Assembly (NCBI GenBank): GCA_025360845.1
Contig: JANYBJ010000054.1
Location: 1-38,243, forward strand
Source: a bacterium
GTDB taxonomy: Bacteria; Verrucomicrobiota; Kiritimatiellia; RFP12; UBA1067
Length of the DNA stretch: 38,243 bases
Direction: 5' to 3'
In this document: positions 15,829 through 25,184 of the stretch, piece by piece
How the letters are laid out: each line of letters begins with the position of its first letter
Numbering within the stretch: position 1 is the first letter of the stretch
Made by a program: the position numbers and the translations under genes
The notes under the pieces: generated by a model
What the model was told of the DNA's origin: nothing
Databases searched by the model: none
The model's input: the letters and a program-made list of their open reading frames with translations, nothing else

Positions 15829-17148
15829 CTAGTCCGTTTCACCCTTCGGAGTGGCGAGCTGTTTGAACAATTCAAGCAGCTTCTCACGGCATTCCTGCCA
15901 AGTTTCGGCTGTCATTCCCTCCACAATCGCCAGCATGGCCGTTTCCCGCCTCTCTGGCGCGTCCGCAGGTTCTGGGGGTGCGTCGGCAGCGGCCATGCCT
16001 TGCAGCGCCCCCACTGCGGCCCGCGCCGCCTCTGCGTTCTGGTGAACATATGCCTGCGTCATTGCCGTGCCGCCGTGACCGACAAGCCCCCGGATCACCT
16101 CCAGCGGCACGCCCTTGCTGGCGAGCTGGGAAACGATGGTATGTCGCAGCGCGTGGAAGCCCGCAACCGATACGCGGTTGCCTGCCCCCACTCGTTCAAC
16201 GGTGGTTTCAATCCCGCAAGCTACGAAATGCCGGTGAAGTGTGCGGTTCATCGTGTAGGGCGCTCTTCGGTAAATTTCCGACAAGTCGGGCAGCACCGGC
16301 CCCGTGCGCTTTTTCGGGGGAGTCCGCAGAAGAGCGGCGCATAAGGTGGGGTGAATTGGCACGGCAACAATCTTGCCCGTTCTCGCCAGCGTCTTTTTTG
16401 GCCGCAGGGTGATTGTCCCGTTGTCCAGGTCAACAGAACTCCAGCCTAGGGTAGCGGCGTCCCCCAACCGCAGCCCTGAATACGCGCCGATAATCAGCAA
16501 AGTTTGCAGCTCGCCAGACGCTTTTTCGAGTATGGTTTGGAGCTCTTGCGCAGTGAAGGGGCGTCGGCCTTGCGAGTTGCGGCGCTTGCGCATGATCTTT
16601 GACCACGGGTTAGACGCCAGCCGCGCCTTGTCTGCCAGGACACGGAAAACCATTTTCAAAAGGTCAATGTGCATGTTGAACCTTCCGGCTGACAAACCGG
16701 CGGCCGTCAGGTCGGTGGCATAATCGCCCGTGTCTTGTGCCGATACCGCCCGCAGCTCGCCCCCGGGCCGGCGTGCCTCAATCCATTTCTCGAACCGGTT
16801 CCATTGGAAGAGATAGCCGCTAAGCGTGACCTCGCCCGCATCGGATCTCTCCGGAGAGGTTAGAAAGGCGTCCCATGCGTGGCTCACGATCAAGGCCGGA
16901 AGAGCGTCAAGCGCCTTTGTCAATTTTTGGTCGGCTGTCTGGATTCGCTCATAGACGGCCTCTGCCCGCTCCTTTGCGTCGGTCAACCGCATGGGGTTAA
17001 ATTCCCTGTCACGCACGGCCCGCGCCCGGTCAATGTCAGTCTCTCCGGTGGACTGGATAACCCGCTTGCCCTTGCGCATGGCCTGAATCCACCAAACGTT
17101 GCCACGCTTAAAAAGGTTCTTGGTATCGACTACCGCTTTTTTTGCCAC
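15829..17148 (-). CDS. int: Tyrosine recombinase / integrase
   Basis: A 439-residue phage-type integrase with every catalytic position: Arg227 in SGLRLGD, His332-x2-Arg335 in FHALRH, His358 in LVGHGG, and the nucleophile Tyr367 in QAYVHQ. The N-terminal ~200 residues form the usual arm-type and core-binding SAM-like domains (FKRGNVWWIQAMRKGKRVIQ near the start). A GTG at 17148 is chosen as start because MAKKAVVDTKN is typical and a GGCGG precedes it; the open frame reaches 17301 but begins inside the att-like sequence. It should recombine the flanking att-like repeats and is placed, as usual, at the end of the element. The C-terminal extension after Tyr367 is long (about 70 residues). Confidence 0.9.
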   Translation of the reverse strand: MAKKAVVDTKNLFKRGNVWWIQAMRKGKRVIQSTGETDIDRARAVRDREFNPMRLTDAKERAEAVYERIQTADQKLTKALDALPALIVSHAWDAFLTSPERSDAGEVTLSGYLFQWNRFEKWIEARRPGGELRAVSAQDTGDYATDLTAAGLSAGRFNMHIDLLKMVFRVLADKARLASNPWSKIMRKRRNSQGRRPFTAQELQTILEKASGELQTLLIIGAYSGLRLGDAATLGWSSVDLDNGTITLRPKKTLARTGKIVAVPIHPTLCAALLRTPPKKRTGPVLPDLSEIYRRAPYTMNRTLHRHFVACGIETTVERVGAGNRVSVAGFHALRHTIVSQLASKGVPLEVIRGLVGHGGTAMTQAYVHQNAEAARAAVGALQGMAAADAPPEPADAPERRETAMLAIVEGMTAETWQECREKLLELFKQLATPKGETD

Positions 17149-17196
17149 GTCATACCGCCGTTTCTTGTTGCTCCATAACGCACCTAAAACGGCCTT

Positions 17197-17226
17197 AATG
17201 TAGCATTCAATCGGATGATTTAACAA
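17197..17226 (-). promoter_or_regulatory. Possible integrase promoter
   Basis: On the minus strand TTGTTA (17221-17226) and TACATT (17197-17202) are separated by 18 bp and lie about 50 bp upstream of the GTG start, inside the element end. Both boxes are moderate matches. Confidence 0.35.
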
Positions 17227-17275
17227 CAGTTTGTTTACGGAAAGTCTAAATCGCTTGATTCTATTGGGTGTGCTA

Positions 17276-17299
17276 CGGAGAGCATATCCTTTGCACTTC
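17276..17299. repeat. Right att-like repeat
   Basis: cggagagcata (17276-17286) matches the left copy at 8493-8503 exactly, and the similarity extends to 17299. It is upstream of the integrase and 32 bp before the start of the next chromosomal gene, so integration kept that gene's ribosome site intact. Confidence 0.4.
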
Positions 17300-17330
17300 A
17301 TTTTGGAATAATAATCCGTGTGGAGGGATC

Positions 17331-18632
17331 ATGATAAGTACCCGTAGGGAATTTGTGTGTCGTATGGCCGCAGGCGCCGCAGCGGCGGTTGCCGCACCGG
17401 TGATTCTGCCGTCATCTGCCTTTGGAGCCGCCGGGCAGAGTGCGCCGGGCAACCGGGTCGCCATCGGGCTGATCGGCATGGGCAAGATGATGTGGGGGCA
17501 TCTGCAGGGCTGCCTCGGCCGCGAGGATGTCCAGATCGTCGCGATCTGCGACGTCGAGCGCAACCGCCTCAAGGTCTGCCAGGACCTGATCGCGGAGACC
17601 TACTCCAAGCGCTTCGGCCAGGCCTACAAGGGCGTTGCGGTCCACCGCGACTTCCGCGAGCTGCTCGCCCGCCCCGACATCGACGCGGTCATGATCGCCA
17701 CCCCGACCAACTGGCACGCCATTCAGGCGGTCGAGGCCATGAAGGCCGGCAAGGACGTCTACTGCGAGAAGCCGCTGGCGCTGACCATACGCGAGGCCCA
17801 GGCGATCGCCGAGGCGGCCCGCCGCTACGGCCGCATCTTCCAGGTGGGCAGCCAGCAGCGCTCCGACTACAACTTCCGCTTTGCCTGCGAGCTGGTGCGC
17901 AACGGCGCCATCGGCAAGCTGAAGGTGGTGCATGTCAACGTCGGCGGCCCCGCCGAAGAGTGCTATCTGCCGGCGCAGCCGGTGCCGGAGTCGCTCGACT
18001 GGGACATGTGGCTGGGGCCCGCACCCATGCGGCCCTACAACGCCGAGCTGGCGCCGCAGGACAACTATGCGGTCTTCCCCAACTGGCGGCACTACCGCGA
18101 CTACTGCAACGGCGGCATCTACGACTTCGGCGCCCACCATTTCGACATCGCCCAGTGGGGGCTGGGGATGGACGGCAACGGCCCGGTCGAGATCCGCCCG
18201 CCCGCCTTCAGCGAGCATAAGCGGCTGACGTTCGTCTACGCCGACGGCACGCCCATGACCCACGGCGGCGCCAGCGGCCAAGCGGCGGTCGAGTTCGTCG
18301 GAGAGAGCGGGACCGTCCGGGTCAACCGGGGCTTTTTGGAAACCGACCCCGCCGAGCTGATCCGGCACAAGTGGGGGGCCAATGACCTCCGCCTCTACGA
18401 GTCGCTCAACCACCTGACCAACTGGCTCGAGGGCGTGCGCACGCGCCGCCCCTGCATCTGCACGGCCGACGTCGGCCTGAGCACGATCACGGTCTGCTCG
18501 CTGGCCTCCATCGCCTACCGGCTGAACGAACCGCTCAAGTGGAACCCCAAGGCCATGAATTTCGTCGACAACCCGTCCGCCGGTCGCCTCCTGTCGCGCG
18601 GCATGCGCGCCCCCTGGTCACTCACCGTCTAA
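17331..18632 (+). CDS. Gfo/Idh/MocA family oxidoreductase with Tat signal
   Basis: A 433-residue oxidoreductase. The leader carries a twin-arginine motif (STRREFVCRMAAGAAAAVAA, residues 3-22), so export in folded form is expected. The Rossmann segment RVAIGLIGMGKMMWGH and the catalytic-lysine segment CEKPLAL are clear. The C-terminal dimerisation/substrate domain is complete. ATG 17331 is preceded by GGAGGGATC at ideal spacing. It is a paralogue of the oxidoreductase at 3247-4623 but is not on the same strand or adjacent. It probably acts on a sugar or inositol with NAD(P). The next gene, the ThuA/HEAT protein, lies 178 bp downstream on the same strand, so the pair may form a catabolic unit. 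Confidence 0.9.
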   Translation: MISTRREFVCRMAAGAAAAVAAPVILPSSAFGAAGQSAPGNRVAIGLIGMGKMMWGHLQGCLGREDVQIVAICDVERNRLKVCQDLIAETYSKRFGQAYKGVAVHRDFRELLARPDIDAVMIATPTNWHAIQAVEAMKAGKDVYCEKPLALTIREAQAIAEAARRYGRIFQVGSQQRSDYNFRFACELVRNGAIGKLKVVHVNVGGPAEECYLPAQPVPESLDWDMWLGPAPMRPYNAELAPQDNYAVFPNWRHYRDYCNGGIYDFGAHHFDIAQWGLGMDGNGPVEIRPPAFSEHKRLTFVYADGTPMTHGGASGQAAVEFVGESGTVRVNRGFLETDPAELIRHKWGANDLRLYESLNHLTNWLEGVRTRRPCICTADVGLSTITVCSLASIAYRLNEPLKWNPKAMNFVDNPSAGRLLSRGMRAPWSLTV

Positions 18633-18676
18633 GCGGGCGGAGCCCAAATGGCGCTCAGATAGGAGGACGCTTCAGT

Positions 18677-18754
18677 CTTAATCATAATCTTGCTCATAAT
18701 CATAATCCGCACACTGACAAGGATTACGATTACGATGAGGATTAAGATTACGAG
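18677..18754. repeat. TAATC-type palindromic intergenic repeat
   Basis: A left arm rich in TAATCATAATC (18677-18708) and a right arm rich in GGATTACGATTACG (18721-18754) form an imperfect long hairpin with a 12-base loop. The same family recurs at 33211-33293, and a single-arm remnant lies near 37640-37668. It fills most of the 178-bp gap between two genes on the same strand. Confidence 0.65.
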
Positions 18755-18810
18755 TGAGATAATTCTGATCTGCTTGCCAGTCGGGTTCGCCCCCAGAAAG
18801 AAACACCGTT

Positions 18811-21800
18811 ATGAAACAGTACCTTTCCCTTTCCGTCTTCGCCTTAGCGCTCGCGCTGAGCGCGCCGGCGGCCACCGAACTCAAACCGCCGTCAGCCGAG
18901 GAGACGGCCCGCATCGAGCAGGCCGCGCCTTCGCATGCGACGGCGAAGCCGAAGCGCGAGCGCCGCGTGCTGGTCGTCAACCAGTGCGAGGGCTTCGTCC
19001 ACACCTCCATCCCGTACGCCACCCTGGCGTTTGAAATCATGGGGCGCAAGACCGGAGCGTTCTCAATCACCGCCGTGAACGACCTCTCAATCCTCGAGAA
19101 GCCGGAGTTCGACACCTTCGACGCGATCATCATGAACAACACGACCCTGCGTCAGCCGCTCCTGGACGGCGCCGACGAGGCGCGGGAGGCGCTTGCAGAG
19201 CAGCGCTTCCTCGACTTCGTGCGCAGCGGCAAGGGGCTTGTCGGCGTTCACGCGGCGACCGACTGCCTGTACACGTGGCCGGCCTACGGCGAACTGATCG
19301 GCGGCTATTTCGATGGCCACCCCTGGAACGAAGAGGTCGGCGTCAAGCTGGAGGATCCCGGACACCCGCTGCTGGCCGCTTTCAAGGGGCTGGATTTCAC
19401 TGTGGCGGATGAGATCTACGCCTTTCGGAATGACTCCCGCGACGCCCTGCATGTGCTGATGAGCCTGGACGTGACGAAGACCAACATGAGCAAGGAGAAT
19501 ATCAAGCGCAAGGACAAGGACTTCGCCGTCGCCTGGGTTCATGAGTATGGCAAAGGGCGCGTCTTCTACTTCTCGCTCGGGCACCGGCACGAGATCTTCT
19601 GGAACCCCGCGATTCTGCAGTGCTACCTCGACGGCATCCAGTACGCGCTGGGCGACCTGCCGGCCGACGCGACGCCCAGTTCCCGGCTGACGGAGGGGTA
19701 TCTGCAGCAGTCGCGCACAGCGGCCTTCGCGGCCGGGATGGAGCGCATGCTGGCGGAGCTGGCCACCTACAAGCTAAGCGTGAACGACGTGGTGGCCAAG
19801 CAGGTCGACGCCTTTGTCGACGAGCACCTGCGCGACCCTCAGGCCAGCCGCGAGGTGCTCTCCCAAGGATTGGCGCGGGTGGCGGCTGACCCGCAGGCGA
19901 CGGCGGACGGGCGTGCGCTGGCCTGCCGCAAGCTGAGCCTGGCGGGCACCGACAACGCCGTTCCCGCACTGGCGAAACTGATCGACGACCCGGCTCTTGG
20001 CAGCTGGTCGCGCTACGCGCTCGCCCGCATGCCCGGCAAGGCAGCGGACGAGGCGCTGGTGGAGGCGCTCAAGCGGACCCGCGGGGCGGACCGGCTGGCG
20101 GTCGCCGCCCTCACCGGCGCGCGCCGTCTGCCGGCGGCGCTTCCGGCTCTGGCCGAGCTGGCGGCAACGGGCGAGGCCGCCGCGGTGGTGGCCGCGGAGG
20201 CAATGGGAAGCATCGGCGGCAAAGAGGCGGCGCAAGCGCTGTCGTCGCTGCAGGCCGGCACCAAGGGGGCGGCCCGTGCGGCCGTCGACCGGGCGTTGCT
20301 GGCCTGTGGCGACCGCGCGCGGACAGACGGCAGCGGCAAGGCGGCTCAGGAAATTTATGCGCGCCTGCAGGGCGCCGAGTCGGCCGAGCATGTGCGGGCG
20401 GCGGCTTTCTACGGCAGCAACCTGTCGGCTGGATCCAAGGGTGTGGACGCAGCCGTCGCGGCGCTCAAAGGCGCGGAGGTGGAGCGTGCGCGCGCCGGGG
20501 CGCGCCTGGTCCGCGACTTGCCGGACAAGGCGGTCGTGACGGCGGCGGCCGAAGCGCTGCCGGTCCTGCCGGAGCAGAACCGCATCCTGGCGCTCGGGGC
20601 GCTCGCCGGACGCGGCGACCGGGCGGCGCAGGAGGGCGTGTTGGCTGTGTTGTCGGGCTCGAGCGTCGAGGTCTCTCTGGCGGCTCTGCAAGCTTTAGAG
20701 ACGTTGGGCGACGGGCGGGCCGTGAAGGCCGTGATGGCCGTGGCATCGTCCGCCGAGGCGGACCGGGAGCTGCGCAAGGCGGCCGGCAAGACGCTCGGCG
20801 CGATGAACGGGCCCGGCGTCGACAAGGAACTCGTGGGCCAGATGCGGACGGCAGAGGTCAAGGCGCAAGCCGCCTACGTCAAGGTGCTGGGCGCCCGCCA
20901 GGCGCGCGGCGCGCTGAAGGAGCTTTTCGCCGCCGCCCGCAGCGCGGACGCCGGCTTGGCCGAAGAGTCCCGCAAGTCGATCAGCCTTATGGTGAGGGCG
21001 GAGGATCTTCCCGAGGTTGTGGCGCTGCTGGCGGACACCGGAGATGCCGCAGGGCTGCGGGAGATGGAGCGCATCGTGGTGAAGGCTGCCAAGACGACCG
21101 AAGACCAGAAGGTGCAGACGGCTGCCGTGCTCAAGGGGCTTCGGAAGAAGCTGCCCGCTAGCGCACGGGGCGCGCTCCTGTCAGCGCTGGCGCAGCTGGC
21201 CGTGCCCGCGACGCTGCCGGAGCTGCTCGCCGCGGCCAAGGAGGCGGACGTGGTGGTGCGCCGCGCGGCTATTCAGGCCGTTGCCGCGTATTGGACGAGC
21301 GCCGAACCGCTGCAGGCGCTGCGGGAAGCGAGCCTCAAGGATCCGGATGAGGCGTGCCGCGTCTCGGCCCTGGGCGGCTACGCCCGCCTGCTGGCGCTGC
21401 CCGGCAAGATGCCGGTCAAAGAGAAGCTCGCCCTTTACCGCGAGGCGCTGGATCTGGCGAAAAACACCAAGGAAAAGCGGGTGCTGATCGAGGGGCTGGG
21501 CGCGCTGGTGCATCCGGACGCGCTGGCTTTCGTGAAGCCCTTCATGCAGGAGGGCCAGCTGTCGGCCGACGCCTGCCGGGCGGCGCTGAAGATCAGCGAG
21601 GGGCTGAATGGCGGCGCCTTTGTGCTGACCGGCAGCGTGCGCGGAGAGGAGCGCAACGCGCTCGACAACGACCCGAAGACGCGCTGGACGACCGGCGCCT
21701 CGATGCGCGGCGGCGAGTGGTTCATGGTCGACCTCGGCTACGAGGGCGAGATCCGGACGATTCTTCTCGATGCCGGCCCGACGGGGAACGACTACCCGCG

Positions 21801-22407
21801 CGGCTACGAGGTCTATGTGTCGATGGACGGGGCGCAGTGGGGCGAACCGGTGGTGAAGGGCGGCGATCCCAAGGAGCGCGTGTTCACCATCACGGTGCCG
21901 CCGACAGCCGGACGCTTCGTGAAGATCGTGCAGACCGGCAAGGACGGCTCGTTCTGGTCCATCAACGAGATCCGCGTCAACGGCGCGCCGGACGTGAAGC
22001 GCTATCCGCCGCTGGACCGGAGCGCGTTGAAGGCGGGCGCCTTCAACGGCTCGACCGGCCAGCATCCCGAGTACGCGATCGACGGCGACCTGACCACTCG
22101 CTGGGGGACGGGCGCGGCCATGAAGCCGGGCGACTGGTTCGCGGTGGACCTGGGCGCACCGCACACGGTGCACGCGGTCGTGATGGATGCGGCCCAGTCC
22201 GGCGGCGACTATCCGCGCGGCTGCGAGGTCTACGTGTCGATGGACGGCGCCGCTTGGTACGGTCCGGTGGGGCTTGGCAAGGGCGAAGGCGCGCTCACGG
22301 CTATCCCCTTGCTCCCGCTCCAGGCGCGGCACGTCAAGATCGTTCAGACCGGCAGCACCGAAACCACCTGGTGGTCCATCTACGATCTGCAGATCCTCGG
22401 CGAGTGA
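18811..22407 (+). CDS. Secreted ThuA-HEAT repeat-F5/8C multidomain protein
   Basis: A 1198-residue protein. A signal peptide (about 1-21) is followed by a ThuA-like domain (about 50-285; RRVLVVNQCEGFVHTSIPYA, then GLVGVHAATDC, then GRVFYFSLGHRHEIFWNP). Then come about 600 residues of HEAT-like alpha repeats (about 300-925) and two F5/8 type C (discoidin) domains (about 930-1065 and 1070-1198) with the repeated pattern NALDNDPKTRWTTGA and AIDGDLTTRWGTGA. ThuA domains take part in sugar metabolism, HEAT arrays bind proteins and discoidin domains bind carbohydrate. A surface or periplasmic role in polysaccharide handling is likely; a catalytic reaction is not proven. The repeats are high in GC and Ala. 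It lies downstream of a Tat oxidoreductase, a common pairing in this group. Confidence 0.85.
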   Translation: MKQYLSLSVFALALALSAPAATELKPPSAEETARIEQAAPSHATAKPKRERRVLVVNQCEGFVHTSIPYATLAFEIMGRKTGAFSITAVNDLSILEKPEFDTFDAIIMNNTTLRQPLLDGADEAREALAEQRFLDFVRSGKGLVGVHAATDCLYTWPAYGELIGGYFDGHPWNEEVGVKLEDPGHPLLAAFKGLDFTVADEIYAFRNDSRDALHVLMSLDVTKTNMSKENIKRKDKDFAVAWVHEYGKGRVFYFSLGHRHEIFWNPAILQCYLDGIQYALGDLPADATPSSRLTEGYLQQSRTAAFAAGMERMLAELATYKLSVNDVVAKQVDAFVDEHLRDPQASREVLSQGLARVAADPQATADGRALACRKLSLAGTDNAVPALAKLIDDPALGSWSRYALARMPGKAADEALVEALKRTRGADRLAVAALTGARRLPAALPALAELAATGEAAAVVAAEAMGSIGGKEAAQALSSLQAGTKGAARAAVDRALLACGDRARTDGSGKAAQEIYARLQGAESAEHVRAAAFYGSNLSAGSKGVDAAVAALKGAEVERARAGARLVRDLPDKAVVTAAAEALPVLPEQNRILALGALAGRGDRAAQEGVLAVLSGSSVEVSLAALQALETLGDGRAVKAVMAVASSAEADRELRKAAGKTLGAMNGPGVDKELVGQMRTAEVKAQAAYVKVLGARQARGALKELFAAARSADAGLAEESRKSISLMVRAEDLPEVVALLADTGDAAGLREMERIVVKAAKTTEDQKVQTAAVLKGLRKKLPASARGALLSALAQLAVPATLPELLAAAKEADVVVRRAAIQAVAAYWTSAEPLQALREASLKDPDEACRVSALGGYARLLALPGKMPVKEKLALYREALDLAKNTKEKRVLIEGLGALVHPDALAFVKPFMQEGQLSADACRAALKISEGLNGGAFVLTGSVRGEERNALDNDPKTRWTTGASMRGGEWFMVDLGYEGEIRTILLDAGPTGNDYPRGYEVYVSMDGAQWGEPVVKGGDPKERVFTITVPPTAGRFVKIVQTGKDGSFWSINEIRVNGAPDVKRYPPLDRSALKAGAFNGSTGQHPEYAIDGDLTTRWGTGAAMKPGDWFAVDLGAPHTVHAVVMDAAQSGGDYPRGCEVYVSMDGAAWYGPVGLGKGEGALTAIPLLPLQARHVKIVQTGSTETTWWSIYDLQILGE

Positions 22408-22445
22408 GGCCAGAAGAACGCTCAACGTTCAAGGTGAACAGAACG

Positions 22446-24513
22446 ATGAAAAGATGGATGGCACCCATGGCACCTAGGACAAGCACCCTGCCTGGCAAGG
22501 TCGCCCTGGTCTTGGGGCTGGGTTGTCTTTTGGGAGCGCAGGGCATCAAGGCGGAAGCCCTGAACACCACGACTCTTTGTAACCGGGCTCTCAATCCCAA
22601 AAATTCGGTTCATGGTCTGTGGACGCCGGTGCAGCACTATCGCGGCAAAACTTTTTTTGTGGCGCCGGACGAAAACCTTCGGCCCGCGGTGAGTGAAATG
22701 GACGATGCTACGGGGGAGGTCACCACGGTTTTCATCGACCCGAACCCTGATTTTATTGCGTACGCGGATGGACACAATCGCTTTACCATGGGCATCGATC
22801 CCAACGGCTTCATCCATATTATCGGCAATATGCATGGCTACGCGGAATTTTCGAGCATCACGTTCGTCAAGCGCTACCAATTCCAGAACATGTTATACTG
22901 GAGATCCAATAAGTCATTGGATGTTACGGGCGGCTTCACCTTTACCGGGGGGGGCAGATGCCGCCTCGCATCTTCCCGGTGTAGAGTGGGGAGGCGACAG
23001 CCGGATGTTCAACGACAGGAACGGCGTTCTCTATTATTCTTCCCGCGTAAGAGCGTTCATGGGCAGCAGGCTCAGCGGCAGCGAGCCCTTTATTGCGTAT
23101 GGACTCTACCGTTACGACCATACAACCGGCATTTGGACCGCGCTAGGCGGCACCGTCGAATCGGCCGTCCCTGACGCCTTTAACTTCAACAAGGTTCTCT
23201 ATTGGGATCACACCACCTCCTTTGAGGCGTTTCAGACCTCTCCTCGGTTTGACACTCAAAATAGACTCCACTTTGTCATCTCCGGACATACCGACGATCT
23301 ATCCGATGCGACCCAGATCTATGCCCGCTCCGATGATCAAGGCAAAACCTGGAAAAAGGCAGATGACACCGTTATTCCCGGCCTCCCTCTACGTGCAAAA
23401 AAGGGCGAACGCGATCAAGGCCAGGTGCTCATTGTCACACGCGAGAATGGAATGTCGGGGGTTAAGATCGACAAAGACGGCAAGATCGCCACGATGATTC
23501 ATTATGTGTGGAACACCTGGAATGGGACAGCGTGGGTGCCCATCAAGGGAGGCGCGGGCATTCTCGGGCCCGACGGCATGATGACAGGAGAAGAAGGCGG
23601 GGCCGCGATCACAAGAATGGCCGGAATCGACCAACCGATCACGGCATACGAGGTAGAACTCAATTTCAACCTGACCGCCACAGGCCAGAATCAAAATATT
23701 GTCCTGACCTGGCTTCCCCTGTGGCCTCATGCAACCAGCTACACGATCAAACGTTCCGCCACTCCCGGCGGGCCTTACGCCGTAATCGCCAAGGGCGTAC
23801 CCGGCCTGACTTATACCGATATCAAGTTAGCGAACGGTAAACCGTACTATTACGTCGTTAGCGCCTCGAACGAGGTCTGTGGCGAAAGTGCCAATTCCCG
23901 CGAGATCAAAGGCACTCCTTTCCGCTGGACGCGGCTCCTTCAATATAAGAGCCTGGACACGGAAGACACAGGCACGGTTTCCGCCAGCGCGGAGAACCCT
24001 CCGAACGAAGGCGCCGCCAGAGCTTTTGATGGAGATAGAGGCAAATGGCTCTTCTCGGCAAGTTCTGCATGGCTACAGTACAAATTTGCGGACAAACCGG
24101 GGCCGGCAGTAACCCATTACGGGATGTATTCTTGTTACGACTACACCGAACGCGACCCCAAGGATTGGGAATTCCTCGGATCGCATGACGGCGAGACTTG
24201 GGAGACGTTGGACGTCCAAAAAAACCAGACCTTCGACGAGCAACATCGTTTGGCCGAGCACTGTCCTCGATTGGAGGACATAGCAAAACAAGCTGCCGTC
24301 GAGCCCAACACCTACTCGTTTGAAAATCCGAAGTGTTATCAATATTACCGGCTGAACATCACAAAGACTCGCGGTGGCGGCCTCGGCTCTTTAATCGAAT
24401 TGGTTTTATGGGCAGACGGTGTCGTTTACAAAACACCCCCGCCATTCACACCGTTTCCTTCCGCCAAGCTTAAGACGCCAGCAAGCGTTCCTTCGCCCCT
24501 GGTGCGAAAATAA
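22446..24513 (+). pseudogene. BNR-propeller (polysaccharide-lyase-like) protein with frameshift
   Basis: A single gene of about 690 codons is split between two frames. The first part (22446 onward, signal peptide, AEALNTTTLCNRAL) reads to a tract of eight G at 22947-22954. There the protein continues in the +1 frame (TGGADAASHLPGVEWGGDSR) to the stop at 24511-24513. Removing one G restores one continuous frame. The N-terminal two-thirds resemble BNR_4-type propellers (DGHNRFTMGIDPNGFIHIIG), a fold also found in ulvan-type lyases. A fibronectin type III domain (NIVLTWLPLWPHATSYTIKR, about residues 415-500) and a C-terminal discoidin-like domain follow. ATG 22446 has an AAGGTGA ribosome site 38 bp after the ThuA gene, so the two may be cotranscribed. 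The frameshift may be a sequencing error or phase variation in a homopolymer. Confidence 0.75.
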
Positions 24514-24881
24514 TCGCTATACTGTCGCAAACAGGGCGGAGTGCCGTTCTCCGCCGGAGGATGACACGAAGACCGTGCTTCTCCCGCATTCCCACTTCTA
24601 CGTTCGGCGTTGGACGTTCAGCGTTGAGCGTTTCTGTCCACTTGAGCGTTGAGAGTTGAACATTCAGCGTTGACCGCCTATCGCGCTTCCTGGCTTATCG
24701 CGCTTAACTCGCTTCCCCCGCCCGCCTATCGCGCTTCCGCTCCTCTCGCCACATTTCATTGACCGGCTGGACAAAGGACTTATGCCGTGGACGCGCTCGG
24801 CTAAACGACCGCAGTCCTGCCACAGTGTTTAGATTCGCTATATCTTTGTACACAAATCTGCCAAAACAACAGCAGGAGCTT
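24514..24881. other. Intergenic region with short repeats
   Basis: No gene. It contains the motif copy gttgagagttgaacattcag (then cgtt, 24648-24671), related short forms at 24608-24630, and three copies of tatcgcgctt between about 24675 and 24740. It separates the plus-strand catabolic genes from the minus-strand AVAST-like operon, so a bidirectional terminator is expected but no clear hairpin with a T-run was seen. Confidence 0.55.
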
Positions 24882-25181
24882 CTATGCTTTCGGCTTGTCA
24901 GCACTTTCCGACTCCGTCTCTTCTTCCTTCGGCTTTCCAAGTAAGTGTTCCTTGAAAGTTTCCTGATCAAATTGAGCCGTCATATTGGCTTGTAGTCGTG
25001 CACTTTCGTCAACACTCAAAAAATCAATTCGTCCGTTTGGCAGATATCGCACCCGTGTAAGACTGTCAATAATATGCAATTCTGAGCCTACATGGAATCT
25101 GCCATCTTTGATCAGCTGATGCATCAAATGGAAATTGCGTTCGAATTCCGCACGAGTACGGGGTGTTTTCATGCTGTTCAT
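24882..25181 (-). CDS. Small last gene of the AVAST-like operon
   Basis: A 99-residue charged protein (MNSMKTPRTRAEFERNFHLM...); the ATG three codons later is an alternative start. A helical N-terminal half (HLMHQLIKDGRFHVGSELHI) is followed by a short beta-rich stretch and a highly charged, probably disordered tail ending ESADKPKA. No domain recognised. The start lies four bases beyond the stop of the 25185-25751 gene on the same strand, so it is probably cotranscribed with the STAND system. It could be a specificity, immunity or accessory factor; this is inferred from position only. Confidence 0.55.
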   Translation of the reverse strand: MNSMKTPRTRAEFERNFHLMHQLIKDGRFHVGSELHIIDSLTRVRYLPNGRIDFLSVDESARLQANMTAQFDQETFKEHLLGKPKEEETESESADKPKA

Positions 25182-25184
25182 TAA

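Larger units (their letters stand above)
8493..17299. mobile_element. Small integrative, replication-competent element (phage-satellite or integrative-plasmid type)
   Basis: About 8.8 kb with all genes on the minus strand, inserted between two plus-strand catabolic genes. The right end carries a full-length tyrosine integrase reading inward. Leftward from it are small HTH and zinc-ribbon proteins, an AlpA/excisionase-like protein, a RepA-type hexameric helicase overlapping an array of inverted repeats, a PDDEXK nuclease, a primase-polymerase candidate, a terminase-small-subunit-like protein and a C-terminal HTH protein. Both ends carry related sequences sharing an exact 11-mer (cggagagcata). 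There are no capsid, tail, large terminase or conjugation genes. Size and content match a satellite that depends on a helper phage, or an integrative plasmid. Boundaries are inferred from the repeats and from gene direction. Confidence 0.75.

Noticed and set aside
19774-22425. Long minus-strand open frames across the ThuA gene
   Set aside because: High-GC shadows: Arg/Pro-rich composition and no ribosome sites; the plus-strand protein has clear domains.
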